Shown here: piece by piece, positions 8,309 through 16,142 of the stretch
Layout of the letters: each line of letters opens with the position of its first letter
Numbering within the stretch: the first letter of the stretch is position 1
Source: Hanamia caeni
GTDB lineage: Bacteria; Bacteroidota; Bacteroidia; Chitinophagales; Chitinophagaceae
DNA length: 64,000 nt
Assembly (NCBI RefSeq): GCF_003721595.1
Contig: NZ_RJJR01000004.1
Span: 186,001-250,000, forward strand
Reading direction: 5' to 3'
The notes under the pieces: generated by a model
Told to the model about the DNA's origin: nothing
What the model saw: only the letters and a program-made list of their open reading frames with translations
Databases searched by the model: none
Position numbers and translations under genes: made by a program

Positions 8309-9634
8309 ATGCCTACGATTCAAAATAAATTTAAAGACAAGGCAGATATTGTTTCTGCAGAAGTAAAAGACATTGTAAAAAATCACGGAGACAGGATTAT
8401 TGGTGAGGTGAAATTATCACAGATTTACCAGGGAATGCGTGGCATTACCGGGCTTGTTACCGAAACATCGTTGCTTGATTCCTATGATGGAATCCGGTTT
8501 AGAGGCTATTCAATTCCGGAACTTAAAGAAAAGCTTCCAAAGGCCGAAGGCGGCTCAGAACCTTTGCCTGAAGGTATATTTTATCTGATGCTGGTAGGTG
8601 AATTGCCAACAGAAGAGGATGTTCAGAACATGAGTAATTTGTGGCAACGCCGCAGCCATGTTCCCAATTACGTACTCGATACAATTGAAGCATTGCCTGA
8701 AACTGCGCACCCCATGACCCAATTTGTTGTTGGGATAATGGCCCTTCAAACGGAAAGCCATTTTGCCAAAAAATATGCCGAGGGCATGAGCAAACAGGAT
8801 TACTGGCTTCCCGTATTTGATGATGCAATGGATTTAATTGCCCGGCTGCCCCGCATTGCTGCGTATATTTATCGTCGTAAGTATAAGGGTGGAAAGCATA
8901 TTCAGCCAAATGGTTTATTGGATTGGGCAGGAAACTTTGCGCACATGCTTGGCTACGAAGATGAAGGTTTTCATGAATTGATGCGGCTTTACATGACGAT
9001 TCACTCCGACCATGAGGGCGGAAATGTTTCGGCTCATACTACTCACCTTGTGGGTTCTGCTTTAAGCGACCCATATCTTGCATTTGCCGCAGGAATGAAC
9101 GGTTTAGCCGGCCCGCTGCACGGCCTTGCCAACCAGGAAGTCATCAAATGGATTTTTGAAATGCAAAAAGAAATTGGCAGTGATCTTCCCAATAAGGAGC
9201 AGATAGAAGCTTATGTGAGAAAAACCTTATCTGAGGGAAAGGTGGTTCCGGGTTACGGGCATGCAGTTTTGAGAAAAACGGATCCGCGGTTTGAAGCACA
9301 GATGCAATTTGGAAAGAAACATATGCCGGATGATAAATTGGTGCAAACCGTTTGGAATATTTATGAAACAGTGCCGCCTATTTTACAATCCATCGCCAAA
9401 ATAAAGAATCCATGGCCGAATGTGGATGCACACAGCGGGGCTTTATTGGTGCATTATGGTATGGTAGAATATGAATTTTATACAGTTCTCTTTGGTGTTG
9501 CAAGATCGCTCGGCGTATTGGCAAGTCTTTGCTGGGACAGGGCATTAGGGTATCCGCTCGAAAGGCCGAAATCGGTTTCCAACCGTTTGGTAAAAGCGTG
9601 GCTCGAGGGCAAAGAAGAAATCTGGGGCGATTAA
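8309..9634 (+). CDS. gltA: Citrate synthase, eukaryote-like type
   Basis: Condenses oxaloacetate and acetyl-CoA to citrate, the entry step of the TCA cycle. The 441-residue sequence carries the catalytic triad in recognisable motifs: His in VSAHTTHLVGSALSD, His in AGPLHGLANQEV and Asp in GYGHAVLRKTDPRF. These segments are close to mitochondrial citrate synthase rather than to the hexameric NADH-inhibited enzymes of Gammaproteobacteria, whose N-terminal domain is also absent. It is probably a dimer. It has its own promoter and is followed by a tRNA gene. The symbol is the general bacterial one; function is firm. Confidence 0.95.
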   Translation: MPTIQNKFKDKADIVSAEVKDIVKNHGDRIIGEVKLSQIYQGMRGITGLVTETSLLDSYDGIRFRGYSIPELKEKLPKAEGGSEPLPEGIFYLMLVGELPTEEDVQNMSNLWQRRSHVPNYVLDTIEALPETAHPMTQFVVGIMALQTESHFAKKYAEGMSKQDYWLPVFDDAMDLIARLPRIAAYIYRRKYKGGKHIQPNGLLDWAGNFAHMLGYEDEGFHELMRLYMTIHSDHEGGNVSAHTTHLVGSALSDPYLAFAAGMNGLAGPLHGLANQEVIKWIFEMQKEIGSDLPNKEQIEAYVRKTLSEGKVVPGYGHAVLRKTDPRFEAQMQFGKKHMPDDKLVQTVWNIYETVPPILQSIAKIKNPWPNVDAHSGALLVHYGMVEYEFYTVLFGVARSLGVLASLCWDRALGYPLERPKSVSNRLVKAWLEGKEEIWGD

Positions 9635-9666
9635 TAAAAAGAATTTTATTTCATTGTTTTGCTGAT

Positions 9667-9674
9667 TATATTTG
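9667..9674 (+). promoter_or_regulatory. -7 promoter element of tRNA-Ala (TATATTTG)
   Basis: Exact TAnnTTTG match, 35 bases before the tRNA 5' end. The -33 element is not obvious. Confidence 0.45.
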
Positions 9675-9708
9675 CGGCCATAAAAATTTTTAAACAGTTC
9701 TTTTTTTT

Positions 9709-9781
9709 GGGGGATTAGCTCATCTGGTAGAGCGCAAGCATGGCATGTTTGAGGTGATCGGTTCGAGTCCGATATCCTCCA
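9709..9781 (+). tRNA. tRNA-Ala (anticodon GGC)
   Basis: Folds as a complete cloverleaf of 73 bases. The acceptor stem is GGGGGAT with ATCCTCC (one G-T pair), the D-arm GCTC/GAGC, the anticodon stem CAAGC/GTTTG with loop ATGGCAT, and the T-arm ATCGG-TTCGAGT-CCGAT. The discriminator is A, and CCA is not encoded. The anticodon GGC reads GCC/GCU alanine codons. Confidence 0.95.
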
Positions 9782-9790
9782 CCTTTTAAA

Positions 9791-9826
9791 TAGTAAAGCA
9801 ATAAATAAGCAACATTTTTATTGCAG
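9791..9826 (+). repeat. Dispersed intergenic element, copy 3
   Basis: Reads TAGTAAAGCAATAAAT then AAGCAACATTTTTATTGC. GCAATAAA and TTTATTGC form an 8-bp stem, so this copy can fold. It is located directly after tRNA-Ala. Confidence 0.55.
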
Positions 9827-9837
9827 TTTGAAGACAT

Positions 9838-9867
9838 AAAAAAACCGGTGGCCAGCACCGGTTTTTT
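9838..9867. terminator. Bidirectional intrinsic terminator
   Basis: A GC-rich hairpin (ACCGGTG / CACCGGT around GCCAG) is flanked by A-run on the left and T-run on the right. It can therefore end both the tRNA-Ala transcript and the convergent ctpA transcript. Confidence 0.8.
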
Positions 9868-9885
9868 ATATAATCTTTAAAAATG

Positions 9886-12018
9886 TTATTTGCTTGCTTC
9901 TGCGAGCTGCTTTTCTCCTATCACTTTTTCCAGGGTTTTTACTGTTTCATCTATATACAAGTCATTGCTGATTGTTTTAAGAAAAGTTTCCTGCTTGCTA
10001 ATCTTTGCAGTATCGCCTTGCATCGCAAGAGAATCAGGAGCAAGTGTAGTCACCTTCAAAAGGGTAGGCGATTTTGAATATTTGTCTAATTTTTTTGCAG
10101 CCTCACGGATATTCTGTTGCATTTGCTTGTATTTATCGATATTCAAAGGAGTGGGTTCATCCTGGTAACTATCAAGCAGGTTTACCTGCTTTTGAATTTC
10201 TTTAAAATCGATATTGTTGCTGATGTCATTATTTACGCTTGCAATTACTGAAGAGTAGCTGTATCCGGGATTCCAGAGTGTATACTGCGCTTTCGGAATC
10301 TGATCCCATGCCAGCGCATCGGGGTTGTCTTTTTCACGGAGTTTTGCATTTTCAAGGCGGTCAGGAATTAAAATGTCAGGAGTAACGCCTTTTAGTTGTG
10401 TGGTGCCACCGTTTATGCGGTAGAATTTTTTAAAGGTTAGCTTCACATCGCCCAAGCCTTCAGCAGGGTGGCTAAAAAAAGGATTTTCTGCCTGGGGATC
10501 AAGCGAAACGTTTCGTTGAACCGTACCTTTTCCATAGGTCGAACTTCCTATAATAATGCCACGATGATAATCCTGGATGGCGGCGGCAAATATTTCCGAA
10601 GCAGAAGCGCTAAGCTCATCTACCATTACAGCGAGCGGCCCTGAATACAACACTTCTTTTGCTCTATCTGATAATACGCTTGGCTCGCCATCCCTGCCTT
10701 TTACCTGCACTACCGGGCCTCCTTTCACAAATAATCCTACCATGTCTACCACATCCTGCAATGAACCGCCCCCATTTCCCCTCAGGTCCATAATAATTCC
10801 TTCAACATGGGCATCCTTTAATTTTTGCACTTCTTTTGCTACATCTGTGGCAGCGCGCCTTCCGGAAGGATCATCAAAATTTGCATAGAATTCCGGCAAA
10901 TAGATGTAACCGATTTTATGGCCGTTATTATTAATCACCGCGCTTCTTGCAAATGTATCGTCCAAAGAAATTTTGCCCCTGGCTATAGGCACCACTTTAA
11001 CCGAACCATCTGCTTTTTTAAGCGTAAGCTTTACTATGGAGCCTTCCTTTTCGCCACGGATTAACTTCACCGCATCGGTTACCGCATAGCCTGTCACGTC
11101 AACAGGGGCTGCGTCTCCTTCGCCAACTTTTATTATTTCATCGCCGGGTGTGATTTCGTTGGTCTTCCATGCCGGCATTCCGGTAATCAGACTTGAAATG
11201 GTAATCTTTCCATCTTTTTCCATGAGCTGGGCACCTATTCCGTAAAAAGTGCCACTTAACATTTCATCAAATGTTCTTTTATCTACCGGCGCAAAATAAG
11301 TGGTGTGTGGATCCATTGTGCTGGTAATTGCATTTACAAAACTGCTGAATAGGTCGTCCGAAGAGTTATGATTTTTGAGCGTTTCAAAATACCTTTTCAT
11401 TTGCTTTGATACAACTTCCACAGCCTCGCGCTGCAAGGTGGAGTCTGCCTTTGCAGCTTCTTTTTTATCAGTGGCCGAATCCCTTTGTTCCTGCAAATCA
11501 ACATATCTTACCAATACAAAATATTTCAGGCGCTTTCTTCCATAATCACTGCGTTCTTCCACCGTTTTTGGAAATGTTCTTTTATCGGCGTTGGTTTGTA
11601 ATGACTCGTCTTTCTTAAAATCAAACGGATGCTTTAAAATTTCCTGGTATGAAGCTGAAACTTCATCTATCCTTTTAAGGTAAACCTTGCTTATCGCATC
11701 GAAAGATTGCAAGGGCGCTCCATGAATTTCATCATCAATGCGGTTTTCATACTTTTTAAACCCATCAATATCCTGCTGAAGAAAAATGTATTTATCGGGA
11801 TCAAGATCGCTTACAAATTTTTTCAAAACTTCCTGCGAAAATTTATCATCAATTTTTTTGGGGCTGTAATGCCCTTGTTCCAGCACAATGCCTACATTAT
11901 GGAGAATCTTTTCATATTTTGTTCTGGGATCTGCATCGCTTTTGCCTTTCACACCATACCCTATAAATAAGCCGGCCAGGATTAGAAGAATAAGGACCGG
12001 GATAAATTTTTTGCTCAT
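9886..12018 (-). CDS. Tail-specific (carboxy-terminal processing) protease, S41A family
   Basis: Periplasmic serine protease of the Prc/Tsp type that trims or degrades proteins from the C-terminus. One N-terminal membrane anchor (VLILLILAGLFIGYG) precedes a helical domain, then a PDZ domain around residues 230-320 (YGIGAQLMEKDGKITISSL). The S41 catalytic core carries the Ser in DELSASASEIF and the Lys in YGKGTVQRNVSL, as in Tsp. A C-terminal Prc-like extension follows (residues ~560-710). The length of about 710 residues matches full-length Tsp. The reading frame also has ATGs at 12042 and 12057; I prefer the ATG before SKKFIPVLI because it places the lysines next to the anchor. Convergent with tRNA-Ala. 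Confidence 0.92.
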   Translation of the reverse strand: MSKKFIPVLILLILAGLFIGYGVKGKSDADPRTKYEKILHNVGIVLEQGHYSPKKIDDKFSQEVLKKFVSDLDPDKYIFLQQDIDGFKKYENRIDDEIHGAPLQSFDAISKVYLKRIDEVSASYQEILKHPFDFKKDESLQTNADKRTFPKTVEERSDYGRKRLKYFVLVRYVDLQEQRDSATDKKEAAKADSTLQREAVEVVSKQMKRYFETLKNHNSSDDLFSSFVNAITSTMDPHTTYFAPVDKRTFDEMLSGTFYGIGAQLMEKDGKITISSLITGMPAWKTNEITPGDEIIKVGEGDAAPVDVTGYAVTDAVKLIRGEKEGSIVKLTLKKADGSVKVVPIARGKISLDDTFARSAVINNNGHKIGYIYLPEFYANFDDPSGRRAATDVAKEVQKLKDAHVEGIIMDLRGNGGGSLQDVVDMVGLFVKGGPVVQVKGRDGEPSVLSDRAKEVLYSGPLAVMVDELSASASEIFAAAIQDYHRGIIIGSSTYGKGTVQRNVSLDPQAENPFFSHPAEGLGDVKLTFKKFYRINGGTTQLKGVTPDILIPDRLENAKLREKDNPDALAWDQIPKAQYTLWNPGYSYSSVIASVNNDISNNIDFKEIQKQVNLLDSYQDEPTPLNIDKYKQMQQNIREAAKKLDKYSKSPTLLKVTTLAPDSLAMQGDTAKISKQETFLKTISNDLYIDETVKTLEKVIGEKQLAEASK

Positions 12019-12156
12019 AATAAAACTGATTATTGGGTTCATACGTAAAAGTAACAAAGATTAAATTTGTACTTTAAATTTAAATGTTTGAATTAACAAA
12101 GGTTTTTGCAAAAGTATAGACGGTATTTTGAAAACATTTATTGCGATTATACTAAC

Positions 12157-12188
12157 GAAAAAACCCACCTGGCAGCGGGTTTTTTTTG
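12157..12188 (-). terminator. Intrinsic terminator after tRNA-His
   Basis: Read on the minus strand, AAAACCCGC and GTGGGTTTT form a hairpin followed by T-rich sequence, just downstream of the tRNA-His 3' end. Confidence 0.6.
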
Positions 12189-12263
12189 GGTGGATGATGG
12201 GGCTCGAACCCACGACCCTCAGAATCACAATCTGATGCTCTAACCAACTGAGCTACAACCACC
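12189..12263 (-). tRNA. tRNA-His (anticodon GTG)
   Basis: Cloverleaf with the His-specific extra G at -1 opposite C73. The anticodon stem is TCAGA/TCTGA with loop TTGTGAT, and the T-arm is GTGGG-TTCGAGC-CCCAT. The acceptor stem GTGGTTG pairs with CATCCAC except for a T-T opposition at positions 5 and 68, which is unusual. CCA is not completely encoded. A consensus -7 box lies 15 bases upstream. Confidence 0.93.
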
Positions 12264-12277
12264 GTTTTGAAGGACAG

Positions 12278-12285
12278 CAAAATTA
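12278..12285 (-). promoter_or_regulatory. -7 promoter element of tRNA-His (TAATTTTG)
   Basis: Exact TAnnTTTG match on the minus strand, 14 bases before the tRNA 5' end. Confidence 0.45.
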
Positions 12286-12361
12286 AAATAAAAATTCAAT
12301 CTAAAAAAAAGAAGGTTTTAAAATTGCCGTATGAAAACCTTTATTCTTACTCTTTTAAAAA

Positions 12362-12405
12362 AAGAACGGGGTTTTTAATTGAATCCAAAATTAAAAAACC
12401 CGCTT
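12362..12405 (-). terminator. Hairpin terminator of the receiver-like gene
   Basis: TTTTTAATT and AATTAAAAA pair around GAATCCAA, extended by a GGG/CCC block after one mismatch. On the minus strand the hairpin is followed by a run of T. It lies about 20 bases past the stop of the 118-residue gene. Confidence 0.55.
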
Positions 12406-12424
12406 TTTATTTATTTACTGTTGC

Positions 12425-12781
12425 TTATTCTTTATTGCTGTCTTTAAAAGCATCATCTACTATATTCACTGCCGGTTTGGAGTTCTGCAAGGCTTTGTTA
12501 ATCGTATCTTCCAGGATTTGCGTAGAATCGCCGATGTTGTCAAAAACGATTAGTTCAGGCTTTTGATGCGAAAAAAGGGAAGTGAGCTTTTTAACTGATT
12601 CAGCCGCTACATCTTTCAGCAATATCACTATATCAAAACTGCGCAGGTGAAATAGCTCGATAGCTGTTTCGTCATCAATGGTGGCAGTGCTTTCCCATCC
12701 GGCGTTTTCATTTATGAATCTGGACAGTTTTTGTAGCAATACAGGGTCGCGCCCTACAGTCAAAATCTGAATTTTTTCCAT
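12425..12781 (-). CDS. Receiver-like protein without phosphoacceptor (pseudo-receiver)
   Basis: A 118-residue soluble protein. The opening KIQILTVGRDPVLLQKLSRF and the segment FDIVILLKDVAAESVKKL resemble beta1/alpha1 and beta3 of response-regulator receiver domains. The usual acidic pair after beta1 is replaced by GRDP. The residue five positions after the beta3 Asp, where the phosphoacceptor should be, is Leu. There is no output domain. It may therefore be a phosphorylation-independent signalling module or simply a small protein with a similar fold. It precedes a terminator and follows the pirin gene on the same strand with a 25-base gap, so the two may be co-transcribed. Receiver kinship is inference. 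Confidence 0.6.
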   Translation of the reverse strand: MEKIQILTVGRDPVLLQKLSRFINENAGWESTATIDDETAIELFHLRSFDIVILLKDVAAESVKKLTSLFSHQKPELIVFDNIGDSTQILEDTINKALQNSKPAVNIVDDAFKDSNKE

Positions 12782-12806
12782 ATTGTTTTCTTTTTCAATT
12801 ATAGGT

Positions 12807-13523
12807 TTAAAAAATCATCGGAACTTCCATTAATAAAAATTCCGCGTCGCTTTCAGCTTTAATATTTACTTTGTCTGTCTCCCAGATGCCATATCCATCG
12901 CGTGTGTTCAGGATTTCGTTATTTACCAGTATGCCCCCTTTCAAAACAAAAATATACAATCCATTTTTTTCATTTTTAAACTGGTAATCGGTACTGAAGC
13001 CTTTGTCAAATTTACCCAAATGAAACCATGCATTTTGATAAATCCACAAACCTCCGTCATTTTGGTTGGGCGATATGATTTGCTGCAATTTATTGTGCCT
13101 GTCTTCTTCATTTAACGAAACCTGGCCATACCGGGGCGTTACATTTTTTTTGTTCGGGAACACCCAGATTTGTAAAAATTTTACGGGCACATCTTTATTT
13201 TTATTGTATTCGCTGTGCTGTACGCCAGAGCCAGCGCTCATCACCTGGATATCACCTTGCTTAATTGTTGTAGTGTTGCCCATGCTGTCTTTGTGTTCCA
13301 AATCGCCTTCCAGCGGAATAGAAATGATTTCCATATTCTCGTGCGGATGAGTGCCAAACCCTTTTGCAGCACTTACGGTATCATCATTTAAAACCCGCAA
13401 AGCGCCAAAATGAATTCTTTCAGGATTGTGATAATTCGCAAAACTGAAAGTATGATAACTGTTCAGCCATCCATGATCGGCATGGCCGCGGGTATTGGCT
13501 TTGTGAAGAATAGTTTTTGCCAT
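12807..13523 (-). CDS. Pirin family protein
   Basis: Bicupin protein of the pirin/YhhW family, 238 residues. The N-terminal cupin carries the expected metal-binding set: His in FGTHPHENMEI, then His and Glu further on around SGVQHSEYNK. The opening RGHADHGWLNSYHTFSFANY is characteristic of the family. Some pirins show quercetin 2,3-dioxygenase activity, but the physiological role is usually unknown and is not revealed by the neighbours here. Its start overlaps a partial copy of the dispersed intergenic element (13521-13540, minus strand). Confidence 0.93.
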   Translation of the reverse strand: MAKTILHKANTRGHADHGWLNSYHTFSFANYHNPERIHFGALRVLNDDTVSAAKGFGTHPHENMEIISIPLEGDLEHKDSMGNTTTIKQGDIQVMSAGSGVQHSEYNKNKDVPVKFLQIWVFPNKKNVTPRYGQVSLNEEDRHNKLQQIISPNQNDGGLWIYQNAWFHLGKFDKGFSTDYQFKNEKNGLYIFVLKGGILVNNEILNTRDGYGIWETDKVNIKAESDAEFLLMEVPMIF

Positions 13524-13668
13524 TTTTTATTGATTTACTGGTTATTTAATTTTTTTTGATAACACAAAGTTGCCTCCCTTCTTCATTTTTTACAATGATA
13601 TAAGATAAGAATAAACATTGACTTTGATTAAGAGATTTCGCGGAAGTGTAACCGTTTGGGTATTTTTT

Positions 13669-14781
13669 TTATTCCCCGCTTACAAAATGAAATATGATTT
13701 CAGCGGCATTTTTGGAAGCATTTCCTCCTTCAGATAATAACCCGGCGAGAACAGAATAATCGTGTTTCATCCTTTGCAGTGTGGCGCTATCTGTTAGAAT
13801 TTTTCTTAATTCAGCAGTAATATTTTCCGGGGTCAGGTCATGTTGAATCAATTCTTTAACCACTTCCTTATCCATGATTAAGTTAACCAGGGAAATGAAT
13901 TTCAGTTTTATCAGCCGTTTGGCAATTTGATAAGAAATGTTGCTCGCTTTATAACAAACGATTTCCGGTACGCCAAATAAAGCAGTTTCCAGAGTGGCCG
14001 TTCCTGAAGTGACAAGAGCAGCCGTGGCGCTCATTAATAAAGAATACGTCTGGTTGGAAGCCGTTTTTACATTGTTATGATTTTTTAAAAAGTTTAAGTA
14101 AAAATCATCTTCAATTGAAGGGGCTTTTGCAATTACAAAATCGTATTCCTGAAAGTTTTCAGAGGCTTTAAGCATCAATGGAAGTTTGGTTTGTATTTCC
14201 TGTTTGCGGCTTCCGGGCAGCAAGGCAATCGTTTTGCCGGATGGCTTTATTTCGGGATGATTTTTTTTGAAATTATCTATCACATTCGCTAATGGATGCC
14301 CCACATACTCCACTTCAAAATTCCATTTTTGATAAAACTCTTTTTCAAAGGGAAGAATGACGAGCATCTTGTCAATATCGCGTCGGATGGCCTTTACGCG
14401 GCTTTCTTTCCATGCCCACACCTGGGGCGAAATATAAAAAACAGTTTTATATTTTTTTGCCTTTGCCCATTTTGCTATGCGCAGATTAAAGCCAGGATAA
14501 TCAATAAAAATAATTACCTCCGGCTGGAAATTTGAAATATCATTTTTACAAAAAGAAATGTTTTTAAGGATGGCCGGAAGGTTTTTTAAAACTTCAGCAA
14601 ATCCCATAAAAGCGAGGTCTTTATAATGCTTTACCAATTCAGCTCCGGCAGCTTTCATTTTATCTCCGCCCCATGCACGAACACGGGCGCCGGCATCCAG
14701 CTTTTTAATTTCTTTGATGAGATTGCTTCCATGAAGATCGCCGGATGCTTCGCCGGCTATGATATAATATTTCATGCCCAT
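13669..14781 (-). CDS. lpxB: Lipid-A-disaccharide synthase
   Basis: GT19 glycosyltransferase that joins UDP-2,3-diacylglucosamine and lipid X to form the lipid A disaccharide at the inner membrane. The N-terminus KYYIIAGEASGDLHGSNLI is the family signature. PGFNLRIAKWAKAK, YISPQVWAWKESR, LLPGSRKQEIQ and SGTATLETALFGVPEIVCYK follow in the expected order. The 370-residue length is normal. Two ATGs lie six bases apart (14781 and 14775); the second gives the conserved MKYYIIAGEASGD, so the start is uncertain by two residues. It is followed by no other lipid A gene. Confidence 0.96.
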   Translation of the reverse strand: MGMKYYIIAGEASGDLHGSNLIKEIKKLDAGARVRAWGGDKMKAAGAELVKHYKDLAFMGFAEVLKNLPAILKNISFCKNDISNFQPEVIIFIDYPGFNLRIAKWAKAKKYKTVFYISPQVWAWKESRVKAIRRDIDKMLVILPFEKEFYQKWNFEVEYVGHPLANVIDNFKKNHPEIKPSGKTIALLPGSRKQEIQTKLPLMLKASENFQEYDFVIAKAPSIEDDFYLNFLKNHNNVKTASNQTYSLLMSATAALVTSGTATLETALFGVPEIVCYKASNISYQIAKRLIKLKFISLVNLIMDKEVVKELIQHDLTPENITAELRKILTDSATLQRMKHDYSVLAGLLSEGGNASKNAAEIIFHFVSGE

Positions 14782-14839
14782 GCAATGTACGATTCAATTT
14801 GAAAACCAATACCCGGCGAACTTGCTGGTTTGCCATTCC

Positions 14840-14875
14840 TCTAAATAAAAATTGTGCTTATTTCTTTGTTTACTA
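14840..14875 (-). repeat. Dispersed intergenic element, copy 4
   Basis: Minus-strand copy: TAGTAAACAAAGAAAT, then AAGCAC and ATTTTTATTTAG. The tail matches the consensus ATTTTTATTT exactly. It overlaps the last codon of the GCS2 gene. Confidence 0.5.
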
Positions 14876-15985
14876 TAACCCCGACAAAAATTGTGATTGG
14901 ATATAATCTACTACTGCCGGTGTGCTCAGCGTTTCTTCAAAAACCTTTAACTGACGGTCGGCGCCTGTGCCTTCGTCAAGTATTTTGTGAACGTAGCCAA
15001 TGGTATTTCTGATTCCTAAAGGTGAAGTGACATCATCAATAAAATCCAGCAATTCATAAATAAGTATGCGTGTATTTACTTCGATTTCTTTACCAAAATC
15101 AATCATGCTTCCTTCGATACCATAGCGGCTGGCGCGCCATTTATTTTCATTGATAAGCATGCGTGGATAAGAAATAAAATTAAGATTTTGCATGCGCAAT
15201 TTGTAGAGCTTTGCGCAAATGGCCTGGAATAAGGCGGCTATGGTTATGGTTTCGTAAACCGTGAGCGGCACGTCGCAGATTCTGAATTCAACAGTATTAA
15301 AAAACGGGTGAACTCTCAGATCCCACCAGATTTTTTTAGCGTTGTCGATGCAATTGGTTTTTACTAAAATTTTTACGTAATTGTCATAAGCCTCAATCGT
15401 ATCAAAAAAGTCGGGGATGCCTGTGCGGGGAAATTTGTCGAAAATTTTTGTTCTGTAGGATTTGTAGCCGGTTGATCTTCCCTCCCAAAAAGGCGAGTTG
15501 GTGCTGAGGGCAAAAATGTGGGGCAAAAAATAGCGGGCGGAATTGGCGATATGTATTGCCATTTCACGGTTCTCCATTCCAATATGAACGTGCAAGCCAA
15601 AAATTAAATTACTTCTTGCTGCCTCCTGCAACTCTTTAACGATTTCGCTGTAACGTACATGGTCAGTTATTAACTGCCTTTCCCAATGGCTGAATGGATG
15701 GGTACCCGACGCGCCAACGGCCAAACCCAAATCGCCCGCAATCATGCTAATCGTTTTTCTCAGGTTTGAAACGTCAAGAAATGCTTCGTCGATATTTTGG
15801 CAAATATCAGTGCCCACTTCCACTACAGCCTGGTGCATTTCGGCTTTAACCTTATCTTTTATAATCTTTTCGCCTTCCTGTACAATTTTTTGTTCATGGC
15901 TTTTTAATTCTCTTGTTTCGGGGTCTATCACCATATATTCTTCTTCAATGCCGATTGTAAAATGTTTATAAGAAATAGAAGCCAT
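14873..15985 (-). CDS. Carboxylate-amine ligase, GCS2 (YbdK-like) family
   Basis: Glutamine-synthetase-fold ligase of the GCS2 family, related to plant-type glutamate-cysteine ligase and E. coli YbdK. It forms an ATP-dependent amide bond between a carboxylate and an amine. The N-terminus FTIGIEEEYMVIDPETREL carries the metal-binding GxEEE motif. ASGTHPFSHW, FGLHVHIGMENR, TNSPFWEGRSTGYKSYR and WWDLRVHPFFNTVEFRICD follow in family order, and the 370-residue length is typical. It lies 24 bases from a heptamer array and downstream of an ATP-grasp gene on the same strand, suggesting the two ligases act in one pathway. The real substrate is unknown; glutathione synthesis is possible but YbdK-type enzymes are poor gamma-glutamylcysteine synthetases. 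Confidence 0.93.
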   Translation of the reverse strand: MASISYKHFTIGIEEEYMVIDPETRELKSHEQKIVQEGEKIIKDKVKAEMHQAVVEVGTDICQNIDEAFLDVSNLRKTISMIAGDLGLAVGASGTHPFSHWERQLITDHVRYSEIVKELQEAARSNLIFGLHVHIGMENREMAIHIANSARYFLPHIFALSTNSPFWEGRSTGYKSYRTKIFDKFPRTGIPDFFDTIEAYDNYVKILVKTNCIDNAKKIWWDLRVHPFFNTVEFRICDVPLTVYETITIAALFQAICAKLYKLRMQNLNFISYPRMLINENKWRASRYGIEGSMIDFGKEIEVNTRILIYELLDFIDDVTSPLGIRNTIGYVHKILDEGTGADRQLKVFEETLSTPAVVDYIQSQFLSGL

Positions 15986-16008
15986 TTTTTGGTAATTAGT
16001 TGCTTGGT

Positions 16009-16064
16009 GAGTTATGAGTTATGAGTTATGAATTATGAGTTATGAGTTATGAGTTATGAGTTAT
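16009..16064 (-). repeat. Heptamer tandem array, eight units
   Basis: Eight contiguous units of GAGTTAT on the plus strand (AACTCAT in cyclic permutation on the minus strand). Seven are exact and the fourth reads GAATTAT. The array lies 24 bases upstream of the GCS2 start codon. Confidence 0.9.
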
Positions 16065-16110
16065 GAAAGGGTCTTTACTGCGTTTGTTAGTTGAATTATT
16101 CAAATTTCAG

Positions 16111-16142
16111 ATTTTCACATTTTCACATTTTCACATTTTCAC
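16111..16142 (-). repeat. Octamer tandem array, four exact units
   Basis: ATTTTCAC repeated four times (GTGAAAAT on the coding strand). The last plus-strand copy overlaps the TGA stop of the ATP-grasp gene, so the array begins at the stop codon. Confidence 0.9.

Noticed and set aside
16071..16096. A further copy of the dispersed element between the two tandem arrays
   Set aside because: Only CAGTAAAG on the minus strand matches; the AA-N-AAAT part and the T-rich tail are missing in the correct place.
16109..16142. CRISPR array at the repeats near 16.0-16.14 kb
   Set aside because: The units are 7 and 8 bases long and contiguous, with no spacers; they are simple tandem repeats.
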